Shown in pieces: positions 47,260 to 55,565 of a stretch of 64,000 bases of DNA (within the stretch, counting starts at the first letter, position 1; the number at the start of each line of letters is the position of its first letter). The notes beneath the pieces were generated by a model. The model saw nothing but the letters and a program-made list of their open reading frames with translations, did not search any database and had not been told where the DNA came from. Source of the stretch: JAKAAZ01 sp963817855 (GTDB taxonomy: Bacteria; Acidobacteriota; Terriglobia; Terriglobales; Acidobacteriaceae). A program made the translations under genes and the position numbers. The DNA lies in the NCBI GenBank assembly GCA_963817855.1, contig CAWFQA010000001.1:248001-312000 (forward strand), written 5' to 3'.

Positions 47260-47438
47260 CGGTCGGGCTACACTAGAAAAAGAGGTGCGTCACCGTTGCC
47301 CCCTTTTTCGATGCGGGTCAATGAATTTTCCTTTGAATTGCCGGAAGTTGAATTCCATTTGGGATCTGCCGCATCGTATACAGTAGGCGCACGCAGGCCG
47401 ACCCGCTCCACAGGAAATGCAGCAGCCAGGAGGAAACA

Positions 47439-48452
47439 ATGCCAAAATCAATGCTTGAACAACTTCGCGCCATGACCGTGATTGTCTCGGATTCCGGTGA
47501 GATTGAAGAGATTGAAAAGGTCAAACCGCAGGATTCCACCACCAATCCCTCGCTGATCACCTCCGCCGTTCAGATGCCGCAATATCAGCCCATCATGGAC
47601 AAAGTGCTGCTGGCGGCGAAAAAAAAGCTTGGCAACAACGCCAAGGACAAAGATGTGGCCAACCTTGCCTTCAAAGGCCTCGCTGTCGAATTCGGCAAGC
47701 GCATCCTGAACGTGATTCCCGGCCGCGTCTCCACCGAAGTGGATGCTCGCTTGTCCTATGACACACAGGGCTCAATCCAGCAGGCGCGCGAGATTATTCA
47801 GCAATATGAAGCCGGCGGCGTGTCCCGCGAGCGCGTGCTGATCAAACTGGCCTCGACTTGGGAAGGCATCCGCGCGGCCGAGATCCTGGAAAAAGAAGGA
47901 ATCCACTGCAACATGACCTTGCTGTTTGGTATGCATCAGGCTGTGGCTTCCGCTGAGGCGAACGCAACTCTTATCTCGCCCTTCGTCGGCCGCATTCTCG
48001 ATTGGTACAAGAAAGATACCGGCAAGGAATATCAAGGCGCGGACGATCCCGGGGTGCAGTCCGTGACCAGCATCTATAACTACTTCAAGAAATTTGGATA
48101 TAAGACCGTGGTCATGGGCGCCAGCTTCCGCAACCTGGGTGAGATTGAAGAGTTGGCGGGATGCGATCTGTTGACCATCGCGCCAAAATTCCTCGAGGAA
48201 CTCGACCAGAAATCCGAACCGCTCCCGCGCAAACTGGATCCGGCCAAGGCGAAGGACATGCAGATCGAAAGATTGACCATGGACAAGGCGACCTTCGACA
48301 AGATGCATGCGGAAAATCGCATGGCCCACGACAAGTTGAAGGAAGGCATTGAGGGCTTCACCAAGGCCCTCGAGAATCTGGAGCAGTTGCTGGCCAAGCG
48401 CCTGTCAGAACTGGGCGCCAATCAGCAGCAGACAGTTGGCGCAGCAAAATAG
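47439..48452 (+). CDS. tal: Transaldolase
   Basis: A 337-aa enzyme of normal length for the TalA/TalB type. TTNPSL (34-39), the Schiff-base Lys136 in ERVLIKLAST, MTLLFGMHQAVASAEA, PFVGRILDW and VVMGASFRN are all present. It transfers a dihydroxyacetone unit between sedoheptulose-7-P and glyceraldehyde-3-P in the non-oxidative pentose phosphate pathway. A CAGGAGG site lies 8 bp before the ATG. The gene is single and closed by a strong terminator (48474-48534). Confidence 0.95.
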   Translation: MPKSMLEQLRAMTVIVSDSGEIEEIEKVKPQDSTTNPSLITSAVQMPQYQPIMDKVLLAAKKKLGNNAKDKDVANLAFKGLAVEFGKRILNVIPGRVSTEVDARLSYDTQGSIQQAREIIQQYEAGGVSRERVLIKLASTWEGIRAAEILEKEGIHCNMTLLFGMHQAVASAEANATLISPFVGRILDWYKKDTGKEYQGADDPGVQSVTSIYNYFKKFGYKTVVMGASFRNLGEIEELAGCDLLTIAPKFLEELDQKSEPLPRKLDPAKAKDMQIERLTMDKATFDKMHAENRMAHDKLKEGIEGFTKALENLEQLLAKRLSELGANQQQTVGAAK

Positions 48453-48473
48453 CCAGCGCACGATTCACCATCC

Positions 48474-48534
48474 AAAGGAAAAAGCCGAATCTCTCCGAGC
48501 CATGCAGCGCTCCGGAGATTCGGCTTTTTCCTTT
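48474..48534. terminator. Strong bidirectional terminator after transaldolase
   Basis: AAAGGAAAAAGCCGAATCTC pairs almost perfectly with the mirrored segment GAGATTCGGCTTTTTCCTTT, with CGGAG/CTCCG also pairing, giving a stem over 20 bp with T-tracts on both sides. It lies 22 bp after the transaldolase stop. Confidence 0.9.
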
Positions 48535-48764
48535 TGGCGCATCGCACTCGCGCGCCGGGACTGCTAACCAATTGCGTTCCCATATGCGAATTTTCTTTGA
48601 ATTTGTTGTGGAAATTTGTACAGTACTTGCAACTTGCCTGGCATCAGAAATCGGAGAGGATCGGACCGGCGCCGCTGCACGCGTGGCGCATGAAAACACG
48701 ACAGCACGACGTCCAACGACTTGCACGGCACCATCTGAAGTTTCTAAAAGGATAGGAGCACGCC
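48535..48764. other. Leader region of the 188-aa protein
   Basis: With the terminator this makes a gap of just over 300 bp. No gene or clear promoter pair was recognised. Confidence 0.5.
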
Positions 48765-49331
48765 ATGTCTACAAATGCGGTCCCGGCGGAGAATCCGCTG
48801 CGGAAATTGTTTGAGGAAATCGTGTTCGGCTGCTATAGCCAGACCTCCGAACTGAATGATGCCGAGATGTCGAACTACGTCGCCGGCATCCTGACCGACT
48901 TCGCCGAAACCGAACAGCTCTATCGCATCCGCGACCGTCGCGGCCGCCCCCTGCGCGAAGTCAGCGACATGCTCGTAGCCTCTGATCCGGTGTACGGCGA
49001 TGCCTATTCGTTTCCGCGCGAGCGTGAAGTTCGCAAGCACATCGGGGATTTCAGCCTCTTCTTCGCCGGTATGTTTCCTGAGTCGGCCCAGTGGCTACGC
49101 CGCAATCAGCAGGAAAGCCTGCAGGCGCTCAAGCGTGCCGGAAAAGAAAGCTATTACATCGTTTCCCAGTTCAATGTGTTTGAGTTTGAGCAGGAAGCGC
49201 CGCTGTTCGCGCGCCTGGCCGACGCTTTCGATGCCTGCGCCGAGGGACTGATGCAGGTGCGAAAAGAGCTGGATCGCCGCCGCCTATTGCCGCACCCTAA
49301 CTCCACCCCGCCGCCAAAGCTATTGATGTAA
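48765..49331 (+). CDS. Conserved-looking cytoplasmic protein of unknown function, 188 aa
   Basis: The ATG at 48765 follows AAAGGATAGGAG. The protein is rich in helix-forming and charged residues with no signal peptide: an N-terminal LRKLFEEIVFGCYSQT, a middle IGDFSLFFAGMFPESAQWL, and a C-terminal helix ending in a Pro-rich tail (PNSTPPPKLL). No known family is recognised. Codon use resembles its neighbours, so it is a genuine gene. It is single, between two unrelated genes. Confidence 0.75.
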   Translation: MSTNAVPAENPLRKLFEEIVFGCYSQTSELNDAEMSNYVAGILTDFAETEQLYRIRDRRGRPLREVSDMLVASDPVYGDAYSFPREREVRKHIGDFSLFFAGMFPESAQWLRRNQQESLQALKRAGKESYYIVSQFNVFEFEQEAPLFARLADAFDACAEGLMQVRKELDRRRLLPHPNSTPPPKLLM

Positions 49332-49499
49332 GGCCATGGCAGGCAGAACGCCTTCCGATATCGAGAAATTGAAAATTCATCCGACGTATACATATACTCG
49401 GCAGTATAGCTAGCATGTCCGCGTTCCGAGTGCCGTTGTTCTGACTGCTCGGATTTGGAATCAGAGGGACTGATCAAACGGCGCAAGGCAGGAAACCGC

Positions 49500-49934
49500 A
49501 TGGATCGCTGTCAAAGATTCGTCGTGCTGATCCGCATCCTGGTAGGCTGGGTGTTCATGTCGGAGGGCATCCAGAAATTTCTGTTCCCCGTCTCGCTTGG
49601 AATCGGGAGATTTGCGCAAATCGGCATTCCCGCGCCGCAGATCGCCGCTCCCTTCGTAGGTGGCGTTGAAGTCCTCTTTGGCGCGGCGATTCTGCTGGGA
49701 CTCTTCACCCGGTTGGCCACGCTGCCCCTGCTCATCGATATCGTGGTTGCATTGCTTATCACGAAGCTTCCCTTTCTGGAGGAGCATGGAGTCTGGGCCG
49801 CTCTCCACGAGGCCCGAACAGATATCAGTATGCTGCTGGGACTACTCTTTCTACTCGGGGTGGGCGGCGGCTCGATAAGCGTCGATGCGATCTTTCAGCG
49901 TCAAAATCCTCTCGAACTTCATTTGAATACGTAA
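49500..49934 (+). CDS. DoxX-family membrane protein
   Basis: A 144-aa protein with four membrane helices and DoxX hallmarks: RILVGWVFMSEGIQKFLFP, FVGGVEVLFGAAILLGLFTRLA and a helix LLGLLFLLGVGGGS. The ATG at 49500 follows GGCAGGAAA and is preferred to the longer frame. DoxX proteins are associated with redox or quinone-related membrane functions. It is followed 17 bp later by the outer-membrane-barrel gene. Confidence 0.87.
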   Translation: MDRCQRFVVLIRILVGWVFMSEGIQKFLFPVSLGIGRFAQIGIPAPQIAAPFVGGVEVLFGAAILLGLFTRLATLPLLIDIVVALLITKLPFLEEHGVWAALHEARTDISMLLGLLFLLGVGGGSISVDAIFQRQNPLELHLNT

Positions 49935-49950
49935 GAAATGATCGTTCTGC

Positions 49951-50781
49951 ATGATGAAGCTTTCTCGTGCCCGATGGCTAGTTCTGCTGCTGTTTTTGCT
50001 CGCCGTCGCGAACCTGTGGGCTGGTCCGCCTTTTCAGACCGACGATCCTGAGCCGGTTGATTTTCGCCACTACGAGTTTTATCAATTCGGCACGGTTGCC
50101 AGCACTCCAGTTGAAACCGATCCGGTCGGCCCCGCGTTTGAATTCAACTGGGGCGCCGTTCCCAATGTGCAACTCCATGTCATTCTGCCTTGGGGAGCGA
50201 TCATTCCTTCCAACAATCCTGTCTATTACCCCAGCGCCGTCGGCCCCAGCGCGTACGGCCTGACCGACATGGAGCTGGGCGCAAAAATCCGCTTCGTCAA
50301 AGAGACCAAGCATCGTCCGGAAGTTGGCAGCTTCACCATGCTGGAGCTTCCGACTGGCGACGTCAACCGAGGCCTCGGCGTTGGCCGCGTCTGGTACAAG
50401 CTGCCGGTGTGGGTGCAAAAAAGTTGGGGGCCATGGACCAGCTACGGCGGCGCCGGATATCAAATCGTCCATCAGACCGGCTATCGCAGCTTTTCTTTTG
50501 GCGGATGGCTGCTGCAGCGCGACATCGGAAAGAAGTTGACCCTGGGCGGCGAAATCTTTTCCCACGCCAGCGAAGGCGTGGCCACGCCGCAGATCCAATC
50601 CTCGACCATGGTGGACCTGGGTGGCTTCTACTACATCAAGAATCCGGGCCTGCAAGTCCTGTTTTGTTATGGGCATTCCGTCGCCGGACAGACCGAGAAC
50701 TACGCCTACCTCGGCCTGTATCAAACCTGGGGTTCGAAGCCGGGACATGGCCTCAACGGCTTTTTCGGCCGCCACTTCTAG
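49951..50781 (+). CDS. Outer-membrane beta-barrel protein of the phenol-transporter-like class
   Basis: A 276-aa protein with a signal peptide (LLLFLLAVANLWA) followed by PPFQTDDPEPVDFRHYEFY, a start common to proteins of the MetA-pathway-of-phenol or transporter-type barrel group. Repeated alternating strands (LTDMELGAKIRFVKE, YGGAGYQIVH, FGGWLLQRDIGKKLTLGGEIFSH) run to the C-terminal Phe of FFGRHF, a typical outer-membrane targeting end. It probably forms a channel; the substrate is unknown. It follows DoxX by 17 bp and may share its transcript. Confidence 0.8.
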   Translation: MMKLSRARWLVLLLFLLAVANLWAGPPFQTDDPEPVDFRHYEFYQFGTVASTPVETDPVGPAFEFNWGAVPNVQLHVILPWGAIIPSNNPVYYPSAVGPSAYGLTDMELGAKIRFVKETKHRPEVGSFTMLELPTGDVNRGLGVGRVWYKLPVWVQKSWGPWTSYGGAGYQIVHQTGYRSFSFGGWLLQRDIGKKLTLGGEIFSHASEGVATPQIQSSTMVDLGGFYYIKNPGLQVLFCYGHSVAGQTENYAYLGLYQTWGSKPGHGLNGFFGRHF

Positions 50782-50834
50782 AGCTCTGCTGTTGCGATGA
50801 GATAAGGTTGAACACTCGCGCCCCACTCGAATCT

Positions 50835-51524
50835 TCACTTTTGCAGGGGTTGGGGTCGCGACCGCATCACCATGACCGCTGCCACAACCACAAGCCCGGC
50901 TGGAATCCACAATGCTTTCTCTTTCAGGTCCAGCGCCCCGTACGCGCCGATCAGGGCGCCAACGCCGTAGGCAATCATCGTAGTGAAAAAGACGGCAAAC
51001 TTTCTGCGGCCTTCCGCCCTCTTCTCCGGCTCTTCGGACTCGGCAATCGCCTCGCCCAGATTTTCCAGATTTCCGGTGATGAAAACCGTATTCAGCTTGA
51101 TCGGGCCAATCCGCTGAAATGCATTGTTCTGCAGCCCCATCGCGAAGGCCAGAGCCAACAGCAACACGATGCGCAGCGTGTCCGGATGCGGCGTCAGTGC
51201 CAGCCAACTCAGAACGATCCATTCAATGGCCAGCGTCGTCAGTTGTCTGTGACGTTCGCGTCCGGCAGTCAGCCGTCGCAGCGCCGCCTCCGCAATAAAA
51301 ACTCCCGCCAGAAAAGCGAACACGACCCCGATCCGGAGTGCCGCCTCACTCCAGTCACGCACCGCCACGGACGCGGCAAACAGCACCGTGTTGCCGGTCA
51401 TATTTGCGATAAAGATTTTGCCGAAGAGGATGTACGCTATCACGTCGATGGCGCCGGCGATCATGCACAACGTGGCCACCAGCGGAATCGCGGCCTGAAT
51501 CTGACGTCTGCGGGAATCGGGCAT
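50835..51524 (-). CDS. DUF1275 (YoaK-like) membrane protein
   Basis: A 229-aa protein with about six membrane helices. The family signature is ATLCMIAGAIDVIAYILFGKIFIANMTGNTVLFA near the N-terminus, and LALAFAMGLQNNAFQRIGPIKLNTVFITGNL in the middle, both typical of DUF1275. Function is unknown. It starts 22 bp after the stop of hslU on the same strand and may be transcribed with hslVU. Confidence 0.9.
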   Translation of the reverse strand: MPDSRRRQIQAAIPLVATLCMIAGAIDVIAYILFGKIFIANMTGNTVLFAASVAVRDWSEAALRIGVVFAFLAGVFIAEAALRRLTAGRERHRQLTTLAIEWIVLSWLALTPHPDTLRIVLLLALAFAMGLQNNAFQRIGPIKLNTVFITGNLENLGEAIAESEEPEKRAEGRRKFAVFFTTMIAYGVGALIGAYGALDLKEKALWIPAGLVVVAAVMVMRSRPQPLQK

Positions 51525-51546
51525 GCGCGAACGCCTTAAAGAAAAA

Positions 51547-53145
51547 TTACAGGATGTAGCGCGACAGATCCTGGTCCTTCACGATCGAGGCCACCATGTG
51601 CTGCACATAGGCCGCGTCGATGGCGATCACTTTTTCCGTGCCGTTAGCGCCTTCACGTTCCACCATCGGAATCGTCGGTGACGTTTTGGTCTCCGCGCTA
51701 GCAGCAAGGTTTACCGTCGCGTCAGCTCCGATCGCTTCGCCTTTTCCGTCGATGCTGCCGCGGTTCTGGCGAGCCAGGTCGGGCGCGTCGAAGCTGATTT
51801 CATCCAGCACCCGCTCCATGATGGTGTGCAGGCGTCGTGCGCCGATATTTTCCGTCGCTTCATTCACACGGAATGCAAAGTTCGCGATTTCCGCCAGCGA
51901 CTCTGGCGAAAACTCCAGCTTCAAACCCTCTGTCTCCAGCAGCGCCGTCGACTGTTTCACCAGCGAGGACTTGGGCTCCGTAAGAATCTTGATGAAGTCC
52001 TCCACCGTCAGCGATTGCAGTTCAACACGGATCGGGAAACGCCCTTGCAGCTCCGGAATCAAATCGCTCGGCTTCGACACGTGAAACGCTCCCGCCGCGA
52101 TGAACAGAATATGGTCGGTGCTCACCATGCCATAGCGCGTATTCACCGTCGTGCCTTCGACGATAGGAAGAATGTCGCGCTGCACGCCTTCGCGCGAAAC
52201 ATCCGGCCCGTGACCGCCTTCGCGGCCGGCAATCTTGTCGATCTCATCCAGAAAAACGATGCCGGAATTTTCCACGCGCTCGACCGCAATGCGAGTCACC
52301 TGGTCCATATCAATCAGGCGCTGTTCTTCTTCCTGCACCAGGTACTCAAACGCCTCGCCTAACTTCATCTTGCGCTTCTTGGTGCGCTGTCCAAAGATGT
52401 TGGGCAGAATGTCCTTCAGGTTGATGTCCATCTCCTCCATACCCTGGTTGGAGATGATTTCCAGCGACGGCGTGCTGCGTTCGCGCACGTCGATCTCGAC
52501 CATGCGCTCATCCAGCTTGCCCTCGCGAAACTGCGTGCGCAGCTTTTCTCGTGTGCGCTGGTGGGAGTCGTTCGGCGGCGGCGGTACCGGGCTGGGAAAC
52601 ACAATTGTGTTATCGCTGGTCTCATCCACGCCGGAGATCGGCGTGGGCGCCGGTCCAGGCATGGGAGCAGGCGCGGCCACGGGCGGCAGCAGCAGGTCCA
52701 GCAGCCGCTCCTCTGCATTCAACTCCGCCTTGTCCTCTACCTCTTCCAGCTTCTCTTCGCGCAGCATGTCGATGGCAATCTCAACCAAGTCGCGAATCAT
52801 CGATTCCACATCGCGGCCTACGTATCCCACCTCAGTAAACTTCGAAGCTTCCACTTTCAGGAATGGGGAATTCGTCAGCTTCGCCAGCCGTCTTGCAATC
52901 TCTGTTTTGCCGACGCCGGTTGGCCCAATCATGATGATGTTTTTTGGCATGATGTCGTCTGCCAGCTCCGGCCCCAGCTTCTGGCGACGCATGCGATTGC
53001 GCAGCGCGATGGCCACCGCGCGCTTGGCAGCGTGTTGGCCCACCACATATTTGTCCAGCTCCGCCACAATTTGTCGCGGCGTCATTTCATCCAGCGACAG
53101 CGCCTGGTCTTCTTCCACTCCAGGTAAATAAATGGCCATTTCCAC
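51547..53145 (-). CDS. hslU: ATP-dependent protease ATPase subunit HslU, with Pro-rich insert
   Basis: A 532-aa AAA+ ATPase, about 90 residues longer than the E. coli form. Walker A GPTGVGKT is at 74-81, Walker B FLDEID at 298-303, the GYVGRD pore loop near 107-112, the sensor region near PELQGRFPIR, and the C-terminus DLSRYIL, which docks into HslV. A Pro/Ala-rich stretch (about 153-193) lies in the I-domain that recognises substrates, which could change substrate entry. A second low-complexity insert with Ala/Gly lies near the C-terminus (AIGADATVNLAASAE). It unfolds proteins for HslV. Confidence 0.95.
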   Translation of the reverse strand: MEMAIYLPGVEEDQALSLDEMTPRQIVAELDKYVVGQHAAKRAVAIALRNRMRRQKLGPELADDIMPKNIIMIGPTGVGKTEIARRLAKLTNSPFLKVEASKFTEVGYVGRDVESMIRDLVEIAIDMLREEKLEEVEDKAELNAEERLLDLLLPPVAAPAPMPGPAPTPISGVDETSDNTIVFPSPVPPPPNDSHQRTREKLRTQFREGKLDERMVEIDVRERSTPSLEIISNQGMEEMDINLKDILPNIFGQRTKKRKMKLGEAFEYLVQEEEQRLIDMDQVTRIAVERVENSGIVFLDEIDKIAGREGGHGPDVSREGVQRDILPIVEGTTVNTRYGMVSTDHILFIAAGAFHVSKPSDLIPELQGRFPIRVELQSLTVEDFIKILTEPKSSLVKQSTALLETEGLKLEFSPESLAEIANFAFRVNEATENIGARRLHTIMERVLDEISFDAPDLARQNRGSIDGKGEAIGADATVNLAASAETKTSPTIPMVEREGANGTEKVIAIDAAYVQHMVASIVKDQDLSRYIL

Positions 53146-53189
53146 TCCTCGTTCTGTGCCACAGCCTGCGCGGCCGCGGCCAGACAGGC

Positions 53190-53828
53190 CTATAGTTCTT
53201 CGATGGTGATTTGATCGTTGGTGTAGATGCAGATCTGGCCTGCGATGCGCAAAGACTTCTCCGCAATCTCGCGCGCCGGCAGTTCCGTGTTCTGGATTAA
53301 CGCGCGCGCCGCAGCCAGCGCATAGGAACCTCCGCTGCCGATTGCCGTAATGCCTTCGTCCGGCTCAATCACGTCGCCCGCGCCGCTGATCAAATACGTC
53401 TGATGCACATCCGCGACCACCAGCAGTGCTTCCAGGTTGCGCAACATCTTATCAGTACGCCAATCCTTCGCCAATTCCACCGCGGACCGGCCCAGATTGC
53501 CGGCATATTGCTCCAGCTTGGCCTCAAACCGGCTGAATAAGGAAAACGCATCAGCCGTCGATCCGGCAAACCCGGCAAGCACCTTGTCCTGGTACAAGCG
53601 GCGAATCTTTCGCGCCGTATGTTTAATCACGCTCTCGCCAAGCGTGACCTGGCCGTCGGCTGCCATCACAACGCGATCGTTGCGGCGCACGCACAACACC
53701 GTGGTCGAACGAATTCTCGTTCGTTCAGGCCCAGTTCGCTGGCTGGAAGCACTTCTGCGGCGGGAGACGGAAGAACCGGCAGCGTCGGGGCGCACATCCG
53801 GGTGCAAATTAGGTTCGAACATCGTCAA
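53190..53828 (-). CDS. hslV: ATP-dependent protease peptidase subunit HslV, with 41-residue N-terminal extension
   Basis: A 212-aa protein. The catalytic core starts at STTVLCVRRNDRVVMAADGQVTLG and has KIRRLYQDKVLAGFAGSTADAFSLF and GSGGSYALAAARAL, all typical of HslV. In most bacteria the catalytic Thr is residue 2 and is exposed by removal of Met. Here the equivalent Thr is residue 42, after a 41-residue Arg/Ser-rich leader, and there is no start codon immediately before it. A propeptide that must be cut is therefore implied, as in proteasome beta subunits. It is 44 bp upstream of hslU. Confidence 0.93.
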   Translation of the reverse strand: MTMFEPNLHPDVRPDAAGSSVSRRRSASSQRTGPERTRIRSTTVLCVRRNDRVVMAADGQVTLGESVIKHTARKIRRLYQDKVLAGFAGSTADAFSLFSRFEAKLEQYAGNLGRSAVELAKDWRTDKMLRNLEALLVVADVHQTYLISGAGDVIEPDEGITAIGSGGSYALAAARALIQNTELPAREIAEKSLRIAGQICIYTNDQITIEEL

Positions 53829-53945
53829 GTACGATTATAAGGCAATTGTTTACCACTTATGGTCAAAGCTCTACCCTCCCACCGGCCACTTCCGCTATCC
53901 TCATAGTTAGCTCGCATCAGCACAAATACATTCGACGAGCACCGT

Positions 53946-54419
53946 ATGCAACCTTGGTTATCGCATCACGCACCCCTCATCGCAACTACTGCGGCTACTG
54001 TCGCTGCTGTGGGCGGCGTCGCCCTCTGGTGGGTCCTTTCGCATCGCAAGTCCGCCGAGGAGCGCGAGCGTCTGCGCCGCGAACACCTGGTTCTCCACGG
54101 CCGCATCATCGACGGTTCCGTACTCGACTGGTCAGAGCAGCCCAACTCCACTGATCTGGGAACGCTGATGTATCGCTACTACATCTCTGGTGTCAGTTAT
54201 GAGTGTGCCCAGGACCTCACATTTCTCAAGGGCACCGCGTTGATTGATGCCACCTGCCTCGGTCAACCCGCTTCCGTTCGCTACGATCCTAAAAATCCCG
54301 CCAACAGCATCATCATCGCCGAAGGCTGGAGCGGATTGCAGCAGCCCAATCGCATCCTCGTCCCCGAACCGATCGAGGTCCCCGGCACGCTTTCGCCTGC
54401 ACCTCCAGCGGTAAAATAA
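53946..54419 (+). CDS. Membrane-anchored DUF3592-like protein
   Basis: A 157-aa protein with one N-terminal membrane helix (about 11-31, ATTAATVAAVGGVALWWVL) and a soluble domain with HGRIIDGSVLDW, LMYRYYISGVSYECAQDLTF and VRYDPKNPANSIIIAEGW, which fits the DUF3592 pattern. Function is unknown. It is divergent from hslV and is followed 4 bp later by the cation-diffusion gene. Confidence 0.65.
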   Translation: MQPWLSHHAPLIATTAATVAAVGGVALWWVLSHRKSAEERERLRREHLVLHGRIIDGSVLDWSEQPNSTDLGTLMYRYYISGVSYECAQDLTFLKGTALIDATCLGQPASVRYDPKNPANSIIIAEGWSGLQQPNRILVPEPIEVPGTLSPAPPAVK

Positions 54420-54423
54420 ACGT

Positions 54424-55362
54424 ATGCATGTGCATGCGCCAGCCAACGATCAGACCAAGCGCATCCTCCGAATTTCGCTGGTGCTCACCTTCAGCTACAT
54501 CCTGCTTACGCTTGTAGTCGGATTGCGCGCCCACAGCCTGGCGCTGATCTCTGAAGCCGGCCATAATACTTCCGACTTTCTGGCGCTGCTGCTGTCCTTC
54601 GTCGCCGTCTATTTTCATAGCCGTCCGGCCACCGACAAAAAAACCTTTGGCTATCGCCGCGCCGGCGTGCTGGCTGCATTCGTCAATGCACTTGCCCTGA
54701 TCGGCATTGCAATCTGGCTGGCAGTCGCTGCGGTGGACCGGTTCATGCATCCACAAGTTGTCGAGCCCCGGCTGATGATGGCCACCGCCGCCGTCGGCGT
54801 CATCATGAACGGCATCCTTGCCTGGATGCTGTCGCGGGTGAGCAACGATGTCAACATCCGCGGCGCTTTCATCCACATGCTCGGCGATACGCTTTCCACC
54901 GCGGCCGTCATTCTCGGCGGATTGGCCATCGCGCTGACCGGCATCCAGTGGGTCGACCCGCTGCTGTCGCTTCTGATTGCGGTGCTCATCTTCTGGTCTT
55001 CGCTTTCCATCATGCGCGAGACGCTGAATATTCTGCTGGAAGGAGCGCCGGCCGATCTTTCCCTGACCGACATTCGCGATGCCATGCAGGTGATTCCCGG
55101 TGTCTGCGGCGTCCACGATCTGCATGTCTGGTGCCTCGGCTCGCACCTGAACGCGCTCGCCTGCCATGTGGCCATTTCCGACATCCCGCCCTCGGAAAGT
55201 CGCCGCATTCTGGCCGACATCAATCATCGGCTGAGCGAGAGTTTCAACATCCACCACACCACCATTCAGTTTGAAACGCGCGACGACATCGGCTGCGCGG
55301 TCGAAGACGGCTGCCTGCCCACCGATGAAGCCTTGGCCGCCGCTCACACCCACTCGCACTAG
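54424..55362 (+). CDS. Cation diffusion facilitator (CzcD-like) transporter
   Basis: A 312-aa metal exporter with six membrane helices. Metal-site residues are in the usual places: H47xxxD51 in GHNTSD (helix II) and H151xxxD155 in HMLGD (helix V). The cytoplasmic C-domain has CGVHDLHVWCLGSHLNALACHV, as in Zn/Cd transporters. An N-terminal MHVHAP and C-terminal HTHSH add His residues. It exchanges Zn2+, Cd2+ or Co2+ for protons. It begins 4 bp after the DUF3592-like gene. Confidence 0.93.
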   Translation: MHVHAPANDQTKRILRISLVLTFSYILLTLVVGLRAHSLALISEAGHNTSDFLALLLSFVAVYFHSRPATDKKTFGYRRAGVLAAFVNALALIGIAIWLAVAAVDRFMHPQVVEPRLMMATAAVGVIMNGILAWMLSRVSNDVNIRGAFIHMLGDTLSTAAVILGGLAIALTGIQWVDPLLSLLIAVLIFWSSLSIMRETLNILLEGAPADLSLTDIRDAMQVIPGVCGVHDLHVWCLGSHLNALACHVAISDIPPSESRRILADINHRLSESFNIHHTTIQFETRDDIGCAVEDGCLPTDEALAAAHTHSH

Positions 55363-55476
55363 GGCCCGTTGACACGAATTTCTATCTTCAGAACCTGCCA
55401 CCGAGCTGCTCGATCGCTGAGGTCTCAAGCATCCCGCATCCAGTCGATGGGGTTCGCTACGAATAAAAAAATAGGA

Positions 55477-55507
55477 TTGTCGAGATCCGCGTGGAACCGC
55501 TTATAAT
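55477..55507 (+). promoter_or_regulatory. Candidate promoter of the acyltransferase gene
   Basis: TTGTCG (55477-55482) and TATAAT (55502-55507) are 19 bp apart. The -10 box lies inside the longest reading of the downstream frame, which argues for a start later than 55491. Confidence 0.45.
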
Positions 55508-55565
55508 CACCACCAAAAGAAAGTGCAATTGGGGACATTTCGAAAGAAATGAGGATCGCACAGCC

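Noticed and set aside
47277..47313. Terminator with GAAAAAGAGG / CCCCTTTTTC arms
   Set aside because: The stem has a mismatch and a long loop; too weak to call.
49978..51222. Minus- and plus-strand frames over 400 codons between the barrel and DUF1275 genes
   Set aside because: They run across the coding strands of two well-supported genes in wrong frames and have no coherent domain.
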